Shown here one piece after another: positions 22,601 through 34,639 of a DNA stretch of 64,000 bases. Positions within the stretch are counted from its first letter, which is position 1. Every line of letters starts with the position of its first letter. Below the pieces are notes generated by a model, which saw nothing but the letters and a program-made list of their open reading frames with translations, searched no databases and was not told the DNA's origin. Both the position numbers and the translations under genes were made by a program. The stretch is from Elephas maximus indicus (lineage: Eukaryota; Chordata; Mammalia; Proboscidea; Elephantidae), in assembly GCF_024166365.1 (NCBI RefSeq), contig NC_064820.1, forward strand, positions 88,488,001 to 88,552,000. Direction: 5' to 3'.

Positions 22601-24080
22601 TTTTTGAGCAAGGTGTTGTTCAGTTTCCATGTGTTTGATTTTTTTTTCCTTACTTTTTCTGCTAACTGATTTCTACTTTTATGGCTTTATGGTCAGAAAA
22701 GATGCTTTGTAATATTTGATGCTTTGGATTCTGTTAAGACTTGCTTTATGGCCTAATATGTGGTCTATTCTAGAGAATGTTCCATGTGCACTAGAAAAGA
22801 AAGTACACTTGGCTGCTGTTGGGTGGAGTGTTCTGTATATGTCTATGAGGTCAAGTTGGTTGATTGTGGCATTTGGATCTTCATGTCTTTATTGAGCTTC
22901 TTTCTGGATGTTCTGTCCTTCTCTGAAAGTGGTGTGTTGACATCTCCTAGTGTTGTGTAAAGGTATCTCTCTTTTCAGTGGTGTTAGAGTTTGTTTTATG
23001 TATTTTGGAGCCCTGCTGTTGGGTATTTAAATATTTATTATGGTTAAGGCCTTCCGGTGTATTGGCTGTTTAATCATTATATAGTATCTTTCCTTATACT
23101 TTGTGGTGGATTTTACTTTAAAGCCTATTTTGTCAGAAGTTAGTATTGCCACTTCTGTTCTTTTTTTTTTTTATTAACTTTTATTGAGCTTCAAGTGAAC
23201 ATTTACAAATCAAGTCAGACTGTCACATATAAGTTTATTTACACCATACTCTGTACTCCCACTTGCTCTCCCCCTAATGAGTCAGCCCTTCCAGTCTCTC
23301 CTTTCGTGACAATTTTGCCAGCTTCCAACTCTCTCTATCCTCCCATCCCCCCTCCAGACAGGAGATGCCAACACAGTCTCAAGTGACCACTTGATATAAT
23401 TAGCTCACTCTTCATCAGCATCTCTCACCCACCCACTGTCCAGTCCCTTTCATGTCTGATGAGTTTTCTTCGGGGATGGTTCCTGTCCTGTGCCAACAGA
23501 AGGTTTGGGGACCATGACTGCGGGGATTCCTCTAGTCTCAGTCAGACCATTAAGTATGGTCTTTTTGTGAGAATTTGGGGTCTGCATCCCACTGATCTCC
23601 TGCTCCCTCAGGGGTTCTCTGTTGTGCTCCCTGTCAGGGCAGTCATTAGTTGTGGCCGGGCACCAACTAGTTCTTCTGGTCTCAGGATGATGTAGGTCTC
23701 TGGTTCATGTGGCCCTTTCTGTCTCTTGGGCTCTTAGTTGTTGTGTGACCTTGGTGTTGTTCTTCATTCTCCTTTGCTCCAGGTGGGTTGAGACCAACTT
23801 CTGTTCTTTTTTGATTGTTGTTTGCTTGACATGTATTTTTTCCATCCTTTTGAATTTTAGTTTGTTTGTGTCTCTAAGTCTAAGGTGCGTTTCTTGTGGG
23901 CAGCATATAGATGGATAGTTTTTTTTTTTTTTTTGTCCATTCTGCCACTTTCTGTTTTGGTGCATTTAGTCCACTTACATTCAGCATTATTATTGATAGG
24001 TATGAGTTCAGTGCTGTTATTTTGATGTCCCTGTTTTTAAATTGTTGACAGTTTCTTTGTTCCACTTGATTTTCCATGCT
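19601..24080 (-). pseudogene. L1 ORF2 remnant (endonuclease and reverse transcriptase)
   Basis: ORF2 makes the endonuclease/reverse transcriptase for target-primed reverse transcription. Reading the - strand, 'NSYLSIIMLNVSGLNAPKQK' (24.0 kb) is the endonuclease N-terminus. The nested L1 then interrupts it. The RT domain follows at 21.96-21.0 kb, with '[18 protein letters not shown]', '[19 protein letters not shown]' and the active-site region 'LFKDDMMLY'. The last differs from the usual FADD by Ala to Lys (21291-21302). The C-terminal region includes '[15 protein letters not shown]' and 'WINRLWYIHAMEYYATIK' (19.8 kb). It is spread over at least seven frame segments with stops and is non-functional. 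Confidence 0.92.
23151..23812 (-). mobile_element. Nested 5'-truncated L1 with 16-bp TSD
   Basis: An L1 3'-UTR fragment in the same orientation as its host, with a poly(T) start on the + strand (the poly(A) tail) after 23160. It repeats the host L1's own 3'-UTR text ('cagtcagaccattaa...ggtctttt'). The direct repeat 'acttctgttctttttt' occurs at 23151-23166 and 23797-23812, partly ambiguous with the tail. Removing it restores L1 ORF2. It is younger than the host L1. Confidence 0.92.
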
Positions 24081-24743
24081 GAGTCATTTTTCTTTATGTA
24101 TTTTCATCTTTTTCAGTGTTGTTGATTTTGTATTTGCTGAGTCTTTGTATTTTTCTTGTAGTTTATTTTGATGTGTAGGATCCTTAATTTCCTTTGTGGT
24201 TACCTTAATATTTATCCCTATTTTTCTAAGTTTGAACCAATCTTTTATTTCTTTATATCACCTTGACTTCCTCTCCATATGAAAGGGCTCTGACTACATT
24301 TTTTAGTCCCTCTTTTTTCTTTTTAATGTCATCTTTTACGTAATGATGCCTCTGTTTCCCTATTCTGAGTGTTTTAGCTTTGACTTATTTCTGTGACTTC
24401 CCTATCTGGGTTGATATCTGGTTATTCTGTCCTGTGTTCTAGTCTTAGGTTGTTGTCTGATGTTATTGATTTTCTAACCAGTGGACTCCCTTTAGTATTT
24501 CTTGTAATTTTGGCTTGGTTTTTACGTATTCCCTAAACTTTGGTTTATCTGAAAATGTCCTAATTTCTCCTTCATATTTGAGAGACAGTTTTGCTGGATA
24601 TGTAATTCTTGGTTCTCAGTTTTTTTCCTTCAAGGCTTTGTATATGTTGGCTTTGTATATGTCATGTCGTTGCCTTCTTGCCTGTATGATTTCTGCTGAG
24701 TAGTCTGAGCTTAGTCTTACTGACTCTCCTTTTAGGTGACCTT

Positions 24744-25480
24744 TCATTTATCCATAGCTGCTCTTAAAATTTTCTCCTTATCTTTGGTTTTGGCAAGTTT
24801 GATTATAATATAGCTTGGTGAATTTCTTTTGGGATCTACCTTGTGTGGTGTTCGATGAGCATCTTGGATAGATAGCCTCTCATCTTTCATGATATCAAGG
24901 AAGTTTTCTGCCAACCAATCTTCAACAATTCTCTCTGTATTTTCTGTTATCCTTGCCTGTTCTGGTACTCCAATCACTCATAGGTTATTCTTCTTGATAG
25001 AGTTCCACATAATTCTTAGTGTTTCTTCATTTTTTTAAAAATTATTTTATCTGATTTTTCCTCAAATAAGTTGGTGTCAAGTGCATTATCTTCAGTCTTA
25101 TTAATTCTGACTTCATTGCCTCAATTCTGTTGCTATGACTTTCTATTGAGTTGTCTAATTCTGAATTTTTATTGTTATTCTCCTGGATTTCTATGTGCTG
25201 TCTCTCTATGGATTCTTGCAGCCTATTAAATTTGTCATTATGCTCTTCTCTAATTGTCTTAAGTTCCTCTGTTGCTTTTTCTGTGTGCTTCTTTGCTTGT
25301 TCTGTGTTTTGCCTGATTTCCTTCCTGATCTCTTGAAGAGCTCTGTGTATTAATCTTTTGTATTCTCCCCCTGGTAATTCCAGGAAGTTCCGTTTATCCT
25401 GAAGATTTCTTTATTCTTTGTTTTGGGAGCTTGCTGAAGCAGTTATGGTCTGCCTCTTTATGTGATTTGATATTGAATTT
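24744..25480 (-). pseudogene. L1 ORF1 remnant
   Basis: ORF1 makes the RNA-binding trimeric chaperone of the L1 ribonucleoprotein. The C-terminal domain is readable at 24744-24977 ('ITENTERIVEDWLAENFLDI', then 'NSPSYIIIKLAKTKDKEKIL'). Upstream, on the - strand, 25.05-25.37 kb codes a Glu/Lys/Asn-rich stretch typical of the ORF1 coiled coil. Frames differ between the two parts, so it is disrupted. The N-terminal limit is approximate. Confidence 0.85.
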
Positions 25481-26849
25481 TGTCTTCGAGCCATCAATAA
25501 GTTATTGTATGTATTTATTTTATGCTTGCTTCCTGTGTCCTAGCTTCTTGTTTTGATATGCCCAGATAGGGTACTTGAGTGAGCTAGTTTGATTATTGGA
25601 GGCTTTGAAGCTCTAATGTCCTATCACCAGGTGGTTAGAGATGTTACTAGGTATGTGAGCCCAGGAGTCCATTTACTTTTCTTGTATGAATTCAGCTTAG
25701 GTGTCCAGGCAGTTGGTTACCAAGTGTGTGGTGCAGGCTCTCACCTGCAGCCCTAGATAGGCAGGAGTGATTGGTGTAAGCATAGGTATCTGGCTGCAGT
25801 AGGAGATCACGTGCTGAGCAAGGCAGGGGCCTGACAGCTGTCCTTGCGTGCCTGTGAGGAAAGCATTTCCCTGTTCCCGAGAGTGGGTGGGTTTTGCAGC
25901 TAGACTATGGGCACCCAGTGCTATTGACAATAAGGACTGGGAGACAGCACTTATTCTTGGACCCCTGTTGCAGGTGGCTAGGTGGAGTCTGTGGAGCCAC
26001 CAGTCCTCAGGCCCCTGATGTGGGTAGGTGAGGACCCTGCTTCATAGGCAGAACGATGTCAAATGTCATAAACCTGCCTTTCCACCATATAGCTGAACTG
26101 TTGAAGTTAGACTTCAGGTATATATCCTGTTGTGCTGTGCTACGGGGGGCCTACGCTGTTGAAATGGGCCCACACAGGTCTATGCAGGAGTGAAAGGCAT
26201 TCAAAGTCCGCGGACCCCTTACGCCTGTGCCTAGAAAAAAGGGGCTGCGCCTGTCCTGAGTTCCCAACTTAGGAGAGCTTGCAGATTATTTTTCCCCTGT
26301 TTGTTAATTTGTTCCTTCTCCAAGGCTGGGAGAATGGCTCAGGGCACGTGATGGGTCCTACTGCTGGCCCAGGGGACACGGCAATCTCTGAAATCAACTC
26401 AGACCCAGTGCAAAGCAGGAAGGGAGCAGAGAGGTGGGAGAGTGTTTTTTCCCCAAAGGGGTGTTTTTTGATTTGCATGGTAGGTGAGGCGCATGTATTT
26501 ATCTTTTACCGAATGAACGCTGCTTTTCACTGATTCTGGAGGCGTGAGTAGACTTTTTGCTACTCGGTCTCACCCGATGTAAAATGCATCCTGAATGCCA
26601 CTGCTTGCCTCACTGCTGGCACCAGCCAATCCTGGCCTACTGGGTCAGGCCTGGCAACTCCTCGCAGCTTCTGAACTGTCTCTCCCTTCCCATGCTGGTC
26701 AGTGCGATTCCTCAACTTTGCCTTTGATGTTCAGGGCTCCTGGATTGCCATATATAATCAATTCACTTGTTTTCTCAGGTCTTTGTTGTAAGAGGGACCA
26801 CAGGAAGCATCTGACTACTGCACCATCTTGGTCCTGCCTCCTCAGATAT

Positions 26850-27155
26850 TTTTTATTACTAGATAACTTTTCAGTTGAATATAAAAACAATGTTTTTTCA
26901 GCTTTAGTATCTTTGATACCGTGTTGTACAGTAAAATTCACCAGTGAATTATGTGCCAGTATTCCTGGTGTAGTGCTTATCAGAAAGGAATATTTACCAA
27001 GGAGCCTGTACTTAGTCTAATGCTTCTGTAAATTGGTTCCTAAGTTTTGAAGAATTATATATTGAAGAATATACTTCTCCTATTTTTGTTTTAGTATTTA
27101 CACAGAGATATCCTATAGTAAACATAATTAGCCTGTTGATCAGATTACACTTATC
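26850..27155. other. XRCC4 intron 1, no recognised feature
   Basis: AT-rich sequence beyond the L1 5' end. Nothing assignable. Confidence 0.4.
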
Positions 27156-27159
27156 AAAA

Positions 27160-27830
27160 TTCTTTTCTTATATATTTTATTATGGAGGATTTCAAATATA
27201 TACAGAAGTAGAGAGAGTAGTGTAATGGATCATGCATTCATCACCCAGCACAATTATCAACTCATGGTTCATTTTATTTCATGTATATTCTACTCCAACT
27301 TCATTCTTTCTTTCTGTATTATTTTGAAACAAATCCCAGACATTGTATCATTTTATCTGGAAATATTTTAGTATGTATCTCTTAAAAAGCAAAGGCACTT
27401 AAAAAAAAAAAACTAACTATAATTCTATAATCATGCTTAAAAAATTAACAAAAATTCCCTAGAATCATCAAATATCTTGTCTGTTTTCATATTTCTCAAA
27501 TGGTCTCATGATTTTTTAACTGTTGGTTGAATCATAATTTAAATAAGGTCTATAAATTTCAGATGCTTATGTCCATTAAGTATCTTTTAATCTCTAGATT
27601 GCAACCTGCCCACCCATGCCTTTTTTACTGAAACTTATTTGTTGAAGAAACTGGATCATTTACCCCATGGAGTTTCCCACAGTCTAGATTTTGCCTATTT
27701 TATTCTCTTGGTGTTGTTTAACAAGCTCCTCTGTCCCTTATGTTTCTTGTAAATTGATAGATCCAGAGGTGTGACCAGATTCAGGTTTATTATTTTTTTT
27801 TCTTTTTAGCATGAATATATTATAGGTAGT
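27160..27830. repeat. Ancient interspersed repeat, probably old L1/HAL1-type
   Basis: The pattern 'aacaaatcccagacattgta', 'tagtatgtatctcttaaaaa', 'tttgttgaagaaactggatc' and 'gatccagaggtgtgaccaga' is a widespread old eutherian repeat, but I am not sure of its family. Confidence 0.5.
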
Positions 27831-28334
27831 GGTGTATAGAGAATTTATGGGTTTTTCTATGGAAGCATATTTAAGCCAATGGGTTTTGAGTTCTTTTGTA
27901 TTTGCACCTCAAAATATATTGTTTGGCTTTCAGACAGAATTTGTATCAAGAAAAAAGGGAGAGAGAAAGAGAGACAGACCAGAGTATGAGGAAAGAGTAA
28001 GGGAACACTTAAATATATTGGTATATTTACTGAACATAAACCTGTAATTATACTCCAGTAACTTCTTACCTCTTCCCTATTAAAATAAATGAAGTTAGGA
28101 CTTCCTGTATATGTCTTGAGCCATATAGAGACTCAAAGAAATGTTTATCTTTAGGAATTGAATAGTTGTGTCCATTAGTAAAAGAAGGAAATGATTATAT
28201 TTTGTTGTTAGAATAATCTAAAATACACCAAATATATGGGGAGAAGGTGTAGTAATCTTGCATAATAAACTTAGCCTGTAGTATTGGAAGTATCCAAATG
28301 TGAAATTCTGGGTTATATATCAGCTTATGTCACT

Positions 28335-28785
28335 TTGAGTACTAAGGTGTGCTGGACCCAAGCCATTGTATTTTCAGTTACCTCGTATGCATACAAAAGT
28401 TAATCAATGAATAAAGAAGACTGAAGAAGAATTAATTCATTTGAATTACGGTGTTGGGGAAGAATATTTCATATACCATGGACTGCCAGAAGAACAAACG
28501 AATCTGTCTTAGAAAGAAGTACAGCCAGAATGTTCCTCAGAAGTGAGGGTAGTGAGACTTTGTCTCATGTACTTTGGACGTGTTATCAAGAGGGACCAGT
28601 CCGTGGAGAAGGATATCATACTTGGTAAAACAGAGAGTCAGCAAAAGAAAGGAGGGCTCTCAATGAGATGGCTTCACACAGTGGCTCCAACAGTGTAACA
28701 TAGCAACGATTGTGAGGATGGCACATGACCAGGCAATGTTTGAGTAGGAACCGACGTGACGGCACCTAACAACAACAATAACATG
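28335..28785 (+). repeat. RTE LINE 3' end
   Basis: Reads 'gacccaagccattgtatttt', 'accatggactgccagaagaa', 'tactttggacgtgttatcaa' and the tail 'gacggcacctaacaacaaca'. A second, longer RTE piece follows directly. Confidence 0.88.
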
Positions 28786-30460
28786 AATTAGATCTGTGTA
28801 GTAACATCAATTTCTCATATGCAAGTTCAAGTCGAAGTTGAAAAAAAATTAAAACAAGTCCATGAGAGCCAAAGTACAACCTTGAATATATCCTACCTGA
28901 ATTTAGAGACCATCTCAAGAATAGATTTGATGCCTTGAACACTAATGACCAAAGACCAGACAAGTTGTGGAATGTCATTAAGGACATCATACATGAAGAA
29001 AATAAAAGGTCTTTAAAAAGACAGGAAAGAAAGAAAAGGCCAAAATGTGTATCAGAAGAGTCTCTGAAATTTGCTCTTGAACATTGAGTAGCTAAAGCAA
29101 ATGGAAGAACTGAAGTAAAAGAGCTGAACTGAAGATTTCAAAGGGCAGTTTGAGAAGAAAAAAATAAAGTATTATAATGAAATGTTTAAACACCTTGAGT
29201 TAGAAAACCACAAAGGAAGAACACGCTTCGTGTTAATCAAGCTGAGAGAATTGAATTAAAAATTGAAGCCTTGAGTTCCAATACTGCAGAATTTTATGGG
29301 GAAAATATTGAGTGAAAGATGGAAGTAATACACAGAGTCACTGTTTTAAAAAGAATTGGTCGATATTCAACCACGTCAGGAGGTACCATGTGATTAAGAA
29401 CCGATGGTATTGAAGGAAGAAGTCCAAGCTGCACTGAAGGGGATTCTGCCTGGTTTAAAATCAGGAAAGGTGTACGTCAAGGTTGTATCCTTTCACCATA
29501 CTTATTTAGTCTATGTGCTGAGCAAATAATATGAGAAGCTGGACTATATAAAGAAGAATGGGGCATCAGGATTGGAGGAAGACTCATTAACCACCTGTGA
29601 TATGCAGATGACACAACCTTGCTCGCTGAAAGTGAAGAGGATTTGAAGCCTACAGCCTCACTATGGATTATACCTCAAAATAAGGGAAACAAAAAACCTC
29701 ACAGCTGGACCAATAAGCAACATCATGATAAACGAAGAAAATACTGAAGTTGTCAAGGATTTCATTTTACTAGGATCCACAATTAACACCCATTGAAGCC
29801 TCAGCCAAGAAATCAAAGGAAGTACTGAAGTTGTCAAGGATTTCATTTTACTCGGATCTACAGTTAATACCCATTGAAGCCTCAGCCAAGAAATCAAAGG
29901 AAGTATTGCATGGGACAAATCTGTTGCAAAAAAAACCCCCAGTGCTGTTGCAAAAGACCTCTTTAAAGTGTAAAAAAGCAAAGACGTCATTTTGATGCAT
30001 CTGACTCAAGCCACAGATTTTTTCAATCACCTCATATGCATATGAAAGCTGAGCAATGAATAAGGAAGACCAAAGAAGAATTGATGCATTTGAATTGTGG
30101 TGTTGGAGAAGGATATTAAGTATACCATGCACTATCAGAAGAACAAGCAAATCTGTCTTGGGAGAAGTACAGCCTGAATGCCCCTTAGAAGTGAGGATGG
30201 AGAGATTTCATCTGATATACTTTGGACATGTTTTCAGGAGAAAACAGTCCTTAGAGAAAGACATCATGCTTGGTAAAGTAGAGGGTCAATGAAAAAGAGG
30301 AAGCTCCTCAATGAGATGGATTGACACAGTGGCTCCAACAGTGGGCTCAATCATAGCAAGGATTGTGAGGATGGTGCAGGACCTAGCAGTGTTTTGTTCT
30401 GTTGTACATAGAGCTGCTATGAGTTGAAACTTACTGGAAAGCACCTAATCAGAGATTAGT
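28786..30460 (+). mobile_element. RTE LINE, reverse transcriptase to 3' end, defective
   Basis: It starts in the endonuclease/RT linker ('agttcaagtcgaagttgaaa'), passes the RT region ('aggttgtatcctttcaccat'), and includes the RT active site as 'tatgcagatgacacaacc' (Tyr-Ala-Asp-Asp-Thr) near 29600. It ends with the RTE 3' tail near 30450. Many stops and a tandem duplication at 29743-29904 make it non-functional. AfroSINE tails resemble this 3' end, which fits RTE as their mobilising partner (established for the family, not shown here). Confidence 0.88.
29743..29904 (+). repeat. 81-bp tandem duplication inside RTE
   Basis: Two adjacent 81-bp copies (29743-29823 and 29824-29904) differ at four positions. 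Each begins 'actgaagttgtcaaggattt' and ends 'atcaaaggaagt'. RTE copies at 49.3 kb and 63.2 kb carry the unit once. Confidence 0.93.
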
Positions 30461-30467
30461 GGTGGTG

Positions 30468-30675
30468 GTGGTTGTTGTATGACATTGAATCGATTCTAAT
30501 TTGTAGCAACCCTATAGGACAGGGTAGAACTGCCCCATGGAGTTTCCTAGCCTGTAAATCTTTGCAGGAGAAGATTGCCAGATCTTTTCTCCCATGGAGC
30601 AGCTGATGGGTTCAAACCACTGATATTTTGATTAGCAACCCAGTGCTTAACCTTTGTTGCATCAGGGCTCCTTGT
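30468..30675 (-). repeat. AfroSINE, longer subfamily
   Basis: Antisense, with the extra middle block 'cctgtaaatctttgcaggag' that marks the longer subfamily. The head 'gttgcatcagggctcct' is at the right end. Confidence 0.88.
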
Positions 30676-30864
30676 TCATAGGTTAAGGTAAGGCAATTTA
30701 ATAACAGCAGAAGCAAAGAACATTTAAAGGTAAAAGATAGCATTGGCTATGGTATCTTAATAATTATTCACTGAAAAAATTCAGAGAGAGACTGAGAGCC
30801 AGGAAGTGAGGTCAAATATGATACCCATGTAGAGGCTCTCCGTGGTTGAGACGTCTCTTCTGGG

Positions 30865-31018
30865 AAGAGTATTGGATAAGCCTGGATTTGAAAACACTTC
30901 TGCCCTTACTTAACCTTGATGAATTTTAGTGCTCTTATTTCTAAAATGGGCGACTATGAGGATTAGAGCAATATACGTAAAATTTGTAGCACAGTTCATG
31001 GCATATGCTCAATATTTT
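30865..31018 (+). repeat. MIR SINE
   Basis: MIR-like 'gcccttacttaacctt', 'tctaaaatgggcgactatga' and 'catggcatatgctcaata'. Confidence 0.6.
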
Positions 31019-31102
31019 TTTCGTTCCAGCCCCTCATTGACAGCCCCTTGAGGCTTGAGTTTTCATTAGACGTTAATAATTTAATGAAGCTCTATCTGTA
31101 TA

Positions 31103-31312
31103 ATAAGGTCCCTGTGTGGCACAAATGGTTTATACTTGACTACTAACCTAAATTTTGGTGGTTCAAACCCACCCAATGGTGCTGTGAAAGAAAGGCCTGG
31201 TGATTTGCTTCCATAAAAATTACAGCCAAGTAAACCCTGTGGAGCAGTTCTACTCTGTAACACATGAGGTCACCATGACTTGGAATTGACTCGATGGCAA
31301 CTGGTTTGATTT
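31103..31312 (+). repeat. AfroSINE/RTE-tailed SINE, diverged long variant
   Basis: Head 'aaggtccctgtgtggcacaa', an inserted block 'aaaggcctggtgatttgctt' also seen in RTE-derived elements here, and tail 'ttgactcgatggcaactggt'. Confidence 0.8.
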
Positions 31313-31319
31313 TGGTTAG

Positions 31320-32300
31320 GTTCTGTATTAGCTATTATTATTAATTAAATATGTGCTTAATTTACTTTTTCAGCAGTTTTATCTTGTTTTTCTTTTCAAT
31401 TTATTACTTCTCTCTCTCTGTCTCTTTTTCTCTTATTATATCCTGAATTAAAGAACCACGATAGATATTAAGCCAATCATACGTGAACTGAATGTTCCCA
31501 TCTAACTACCTAACCATGATCTTCATATTCTGGAAAGTTCTCACTGGTTGAATCTTACTGGCTACCAGCTACACTGATACCTCTATTACGGTTAACTTCC
31601 AAAGAAGAGTTAAGAAAAAAATTAAGCATTTCAAAATAACAAAAGTGTTATAAAAATGGACCTAGTCATCATTTATCCATTATTTGGTTAAAGAAGATGT
31701 CATACTAAAATATATAAAAAACTTACTACAACCTTGTTTTTGAATAGCATATTTGATAGAGTAATTTAATAATTTATTTGGAATCGACTGGACAGCACTG
31801 GATTACTGGGTTACATACCAAATAGCAGAATCCTTTGTTATAACAAAAACTGTTCGCTTCAGTTGGCATATATGTGGATATCTTGAAAGAATTTTGTATT
31901 TTTTATGCTTCATTGGACATCCATGTACTTTGGCCAAAGTAGAGTGTTCATGCATGCAGAATTGAATAGAATAATAGCATTTCACTTGTCAATAAAAGGT
32001 AATTTTCAAGGCATTAGAATTGCATTGTTGCTTCGAGTGAATTTATTAGGTGTTTTTTTTTTGATATTTTATTAACACTGGGTTCCTCATATGAACATTC
32101 TGTTATTGCCCTTATTTTTGTTTATTTTGGTCCTGAATTCTTTTTTTACATTAGAAAAATGCAGCAGCTTCATATATTATCAATAGATCTTTAACATATC
32201 TCTTTCTCATTACTTTATTGTACTTTAACGCCCCTTGAGCAAAATAGTCTGCTACCTTCTATTTTAGTTATAATTTTATAGAACTCTATTATGTCTATTA
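31320..32300. other. XRCC4 intron 1, little recognised
   Basis: AT-rich sequence. A short AfroSINE tail ('ggaatcgactggacagcact', about 31781-31800) is the only assignable part. Confidence 0.45.
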
Positions 32301-32303
32301 TGG

Positions 32304-32462
32304 AGACCCTGGTGGCGTAGTGGTTAAGTGCTAAGGCTGCTAACCAAAGGGCAAGCAGTTTGAATCTACCAGGCACTTTTTGGAAACTGTGGGGCAGTGC
32401 TACTCTGTCATATATGGTCACTATGAGTCAGAATCGACTCTACAGCAATGGTTTTTTTTTTG
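32304..32462 (+). repeat. AfroSINE
   Basis: Full copy from 'ggagaccctggtggcgtagt' to 'cgactctacagcaatggttt', with a T-rich tail. A probable TSD 'tattatg' flanks it. Confidence 0.9.
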
Positions 32463-32818
32463 TTTTTTTGGTTTATTATGTCATATTATCCTAGCTGGAT
32501 TAAAAGTTTCTAGAAGGTAGATATCATTATTATTTTTTTAAATCTGCTGGAGTCTCTACAGAACATGAAGTTTGTACATAGCACTCTTAATGAATGTTTG
32601 TTTGGTAGATCGAGTGGATTAATTGCAACTGGTTTTCCACAGATTGATGTCACTTCACTATTGCAACTTACTTGGAAGTTCGGGTTTCTTTTTTTTTTTT
32701 TTTTTTCACTGTATTAAGTGACTTTGAAATTAATTTAACTTTGGTTGGCTTCTCAGATTGGCCTTTTAAGTTTTGCATTGTAAAATTAAGCTTATTTCTG
32801 TTGCACAAAATAGCTTTA

Positions 32819-33114
32819 TTTGTTACTAGACGTTTCATTAGTTCTTTTGGGGAAGACTGTTCAACTGAGATTCATAAGACTTTACTGGCCAGTTTTTTTT
32901 TAACATATAGAGCACCAGGTCTTTCTTCCTAGTCTGTCTTAGTCTGGAAGCTCCACTGGAACCTGTCCACCATGGGTGACCCTGCTGGTATTTGAGATAC
33001 TGGTGGCATAGCTTCCAGCATCAGAGCAACACGCAAGCCATCACAATATGACAAACTGACAGATGAGCTGTAGGTTTGTTACTAGACATTTCATTAATTC
33101 TTTTGGGGAAGACT
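32819..33114 (-). mobile_element. RTE 5'-region fragment flanked by a 40-bp direct repeat
   Basis: The insert (32859-33074) carries the RTE 5'-region block 'ctagtctgtcttagtctgga' and 'ggtgaccctgctggtatttg'. Identical-length 40-bp repeats at 32819-32858 and 33075-33114 differ at only two positions and start 'tttgttactaga'. They look like a long TSD or a duplicated intron segment. Confidence 0.82.
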
Positions 33115-33294
33115 TTGATTTAAAAAAATGGTTATTTCATATGTTTCCTAAAGCATCTAACATTTCCAAGTTTGCCCTAATGAGAAAATCATTCTTGATA
33201 ATTCTGGATTTTGAAGATTGCGGATGGCTTACTGTGCTTTATTGTGATAAACGTTTTTAATTCAGTGCTATTTTAGAATCCTTGGAAGAATTCT

Positions 33295-33475
33295 AGTAAT
33301 CTTTTCAGGAAGAAAGGCCTGACTACTTCTGAAAATCATCCAGTGAAAACCCTATGGATCACAACAGTACAAACAGTGGTCCAATTCGCAAATGATCATT
33401 GGGTAGCTTTTTGTTCCATTGTGCGTGGGTCACCATGGATTGGGGGAAGACTTGATGGCAGCTAATAACAACAAC
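33295..33475 (+). repeat. Internally deleted RTE-derived element
   Basis: It joins an RTE 5'-region block ('aaaggcctgactacttctga', 'ccagtgaaaaccctatggat') directly to an RTE 3' end ('ttgttccattgtgcgtgg', 'gatggcagctaataacaaca'). The RT region is absent. The element at 57.1 kb has the same layout. Confidence 0.75.
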
Positions 33476-33872
33476 AATCTTTTTAGGATTTAGTTTCAAA
33501 GATGAAGTTAGTTACAGCAATAGAAAGACCACTGATTTGTCTTTCTGATTAATAGGATCATGTAAAGAGGTGCTTTCTTAACTGTGTGACCTTAGTGCCA
33601 CTTTTGCGGGTAACTTTTTGTTGCCAGACACTACCATCTCATGTTGTGGAAACACAGCCTCCACATTTGTGATACCTTGTTAATAATTGACTTCTAATAT
33701 GGATTAACTTCATTGTTTGCTTCATTCAAATGTTATAGAGGCCAAAACTTGGAAAGCCAACAGAGTGGTACTGGAATTTTGAAGCTCTCAAAATCCTATT
33801 TCATTGAGTCACTAGGCACGTACTTTAAGTTCCTTTCGGAGTCATTCAGTGTGAGTAATTCAGCTCGGGGCC

Positions 33873-34420
33873 TGTCGTCGATTGAATTGTGTACTCCAAA
33901 AATATGTGTCAACTTGGCTAGGCCATCATTCCCAGGATTGTGTGATTGTCTTCCATTTTGTGATCTAATGTAATTTTCCTGTATTTGGTAAATCCTAATC
34001 TCTGCCTGTGGTTAATGAGGCAAGATTTGGTTATGTTAAAGAGGATTAAGGTGAGATATAACATTGTTAACTCAGGCCATATCCCTGACCCCAAGTAAGG
34101 GGAGTTTCCCTGGGATATGGCCTGCGGCACCCTTTATCTTCCAAGAGATAAAAGGGGAGGGAAGCAAGCAGAGAGATAGGGACCTCATTCCACCACGCAA
34201 GAAGAATGAGGAACATAGCACATCCTTTGGACTTGAGGCCCGTGTGCTGAGAAGCTCCTAGACCCAAGGGAAGATTGATAACAAGGACCTTCCCCCAGAG
34301 CTGAGAGAGAGAAAGAAAGCCTTCCCTTGGAGCTAACGCCCTGTGAGAGAATAAATTTCTCTTTGTTAAAGCCATCCATTTGTCATATTTGTGTTATAGC
34401 AGCACTGGGTAACTAAGACA
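33873..34420 (+). repeat. MaLR-like solo LTR with 5-bp TSD
   Basis: From 'tgtcgtcgattgaattgtgt' to 'gggtaactaagaca' (TG...CA, 548 bp), with a 5-bp TSD 'gggcc' on both sides. It has an AATAAA ('gagaataaatttctctttgt') near the 3' end. The small ORFs at 33918-34379 are internal to it. It has no internal viral coding region. Confidence 0.88.
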
Positions 34421-34639
34421 GGGCCTCTTTGGTCAGAGGGTAGAGCTGATTATTCTCATATCCTCCCTAAATCAGACCCTCTTTTCAGTGGGGAATAATG
34501 TGATTGACAACTAGGCTCCTTAGAAACTGATCATAATCTTGTTTTCCAGACTTCTGGGCCTTGAGAGAATGAATAGATTTTGACAAGTATAGGCTGGATG
34601 TGGATATTTCAGGAGAGTGAAGGACATGAACAAAGGGAC

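Larger units (their letters stand above)
18605..26843 (-). mobile_element. Near-full-length L1 LINE, antisense to XRCC4, defective
   Basis: The - strand begins at about 26843 with 'gaggaggcaggaccaagatg', a typical L1 5' terminus, and has a 5' UTR to about 25.4 kb. ORF1 remnants lie at about 25.4-24.7 kb, ORF2 at about 24.0-19.65 kb, and a 3' UTR runs to about 18605. Removing the nested L1 (23161-23796) leaves about 7.6 kb, a full-length size. Both ORFs are broken by stops and frameshifts, so it cannot be autonomous. The 3' tail is an AT-rich remnant and I did not find a convincing TSD, which suggests moderate age. Confidence 0.92.
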
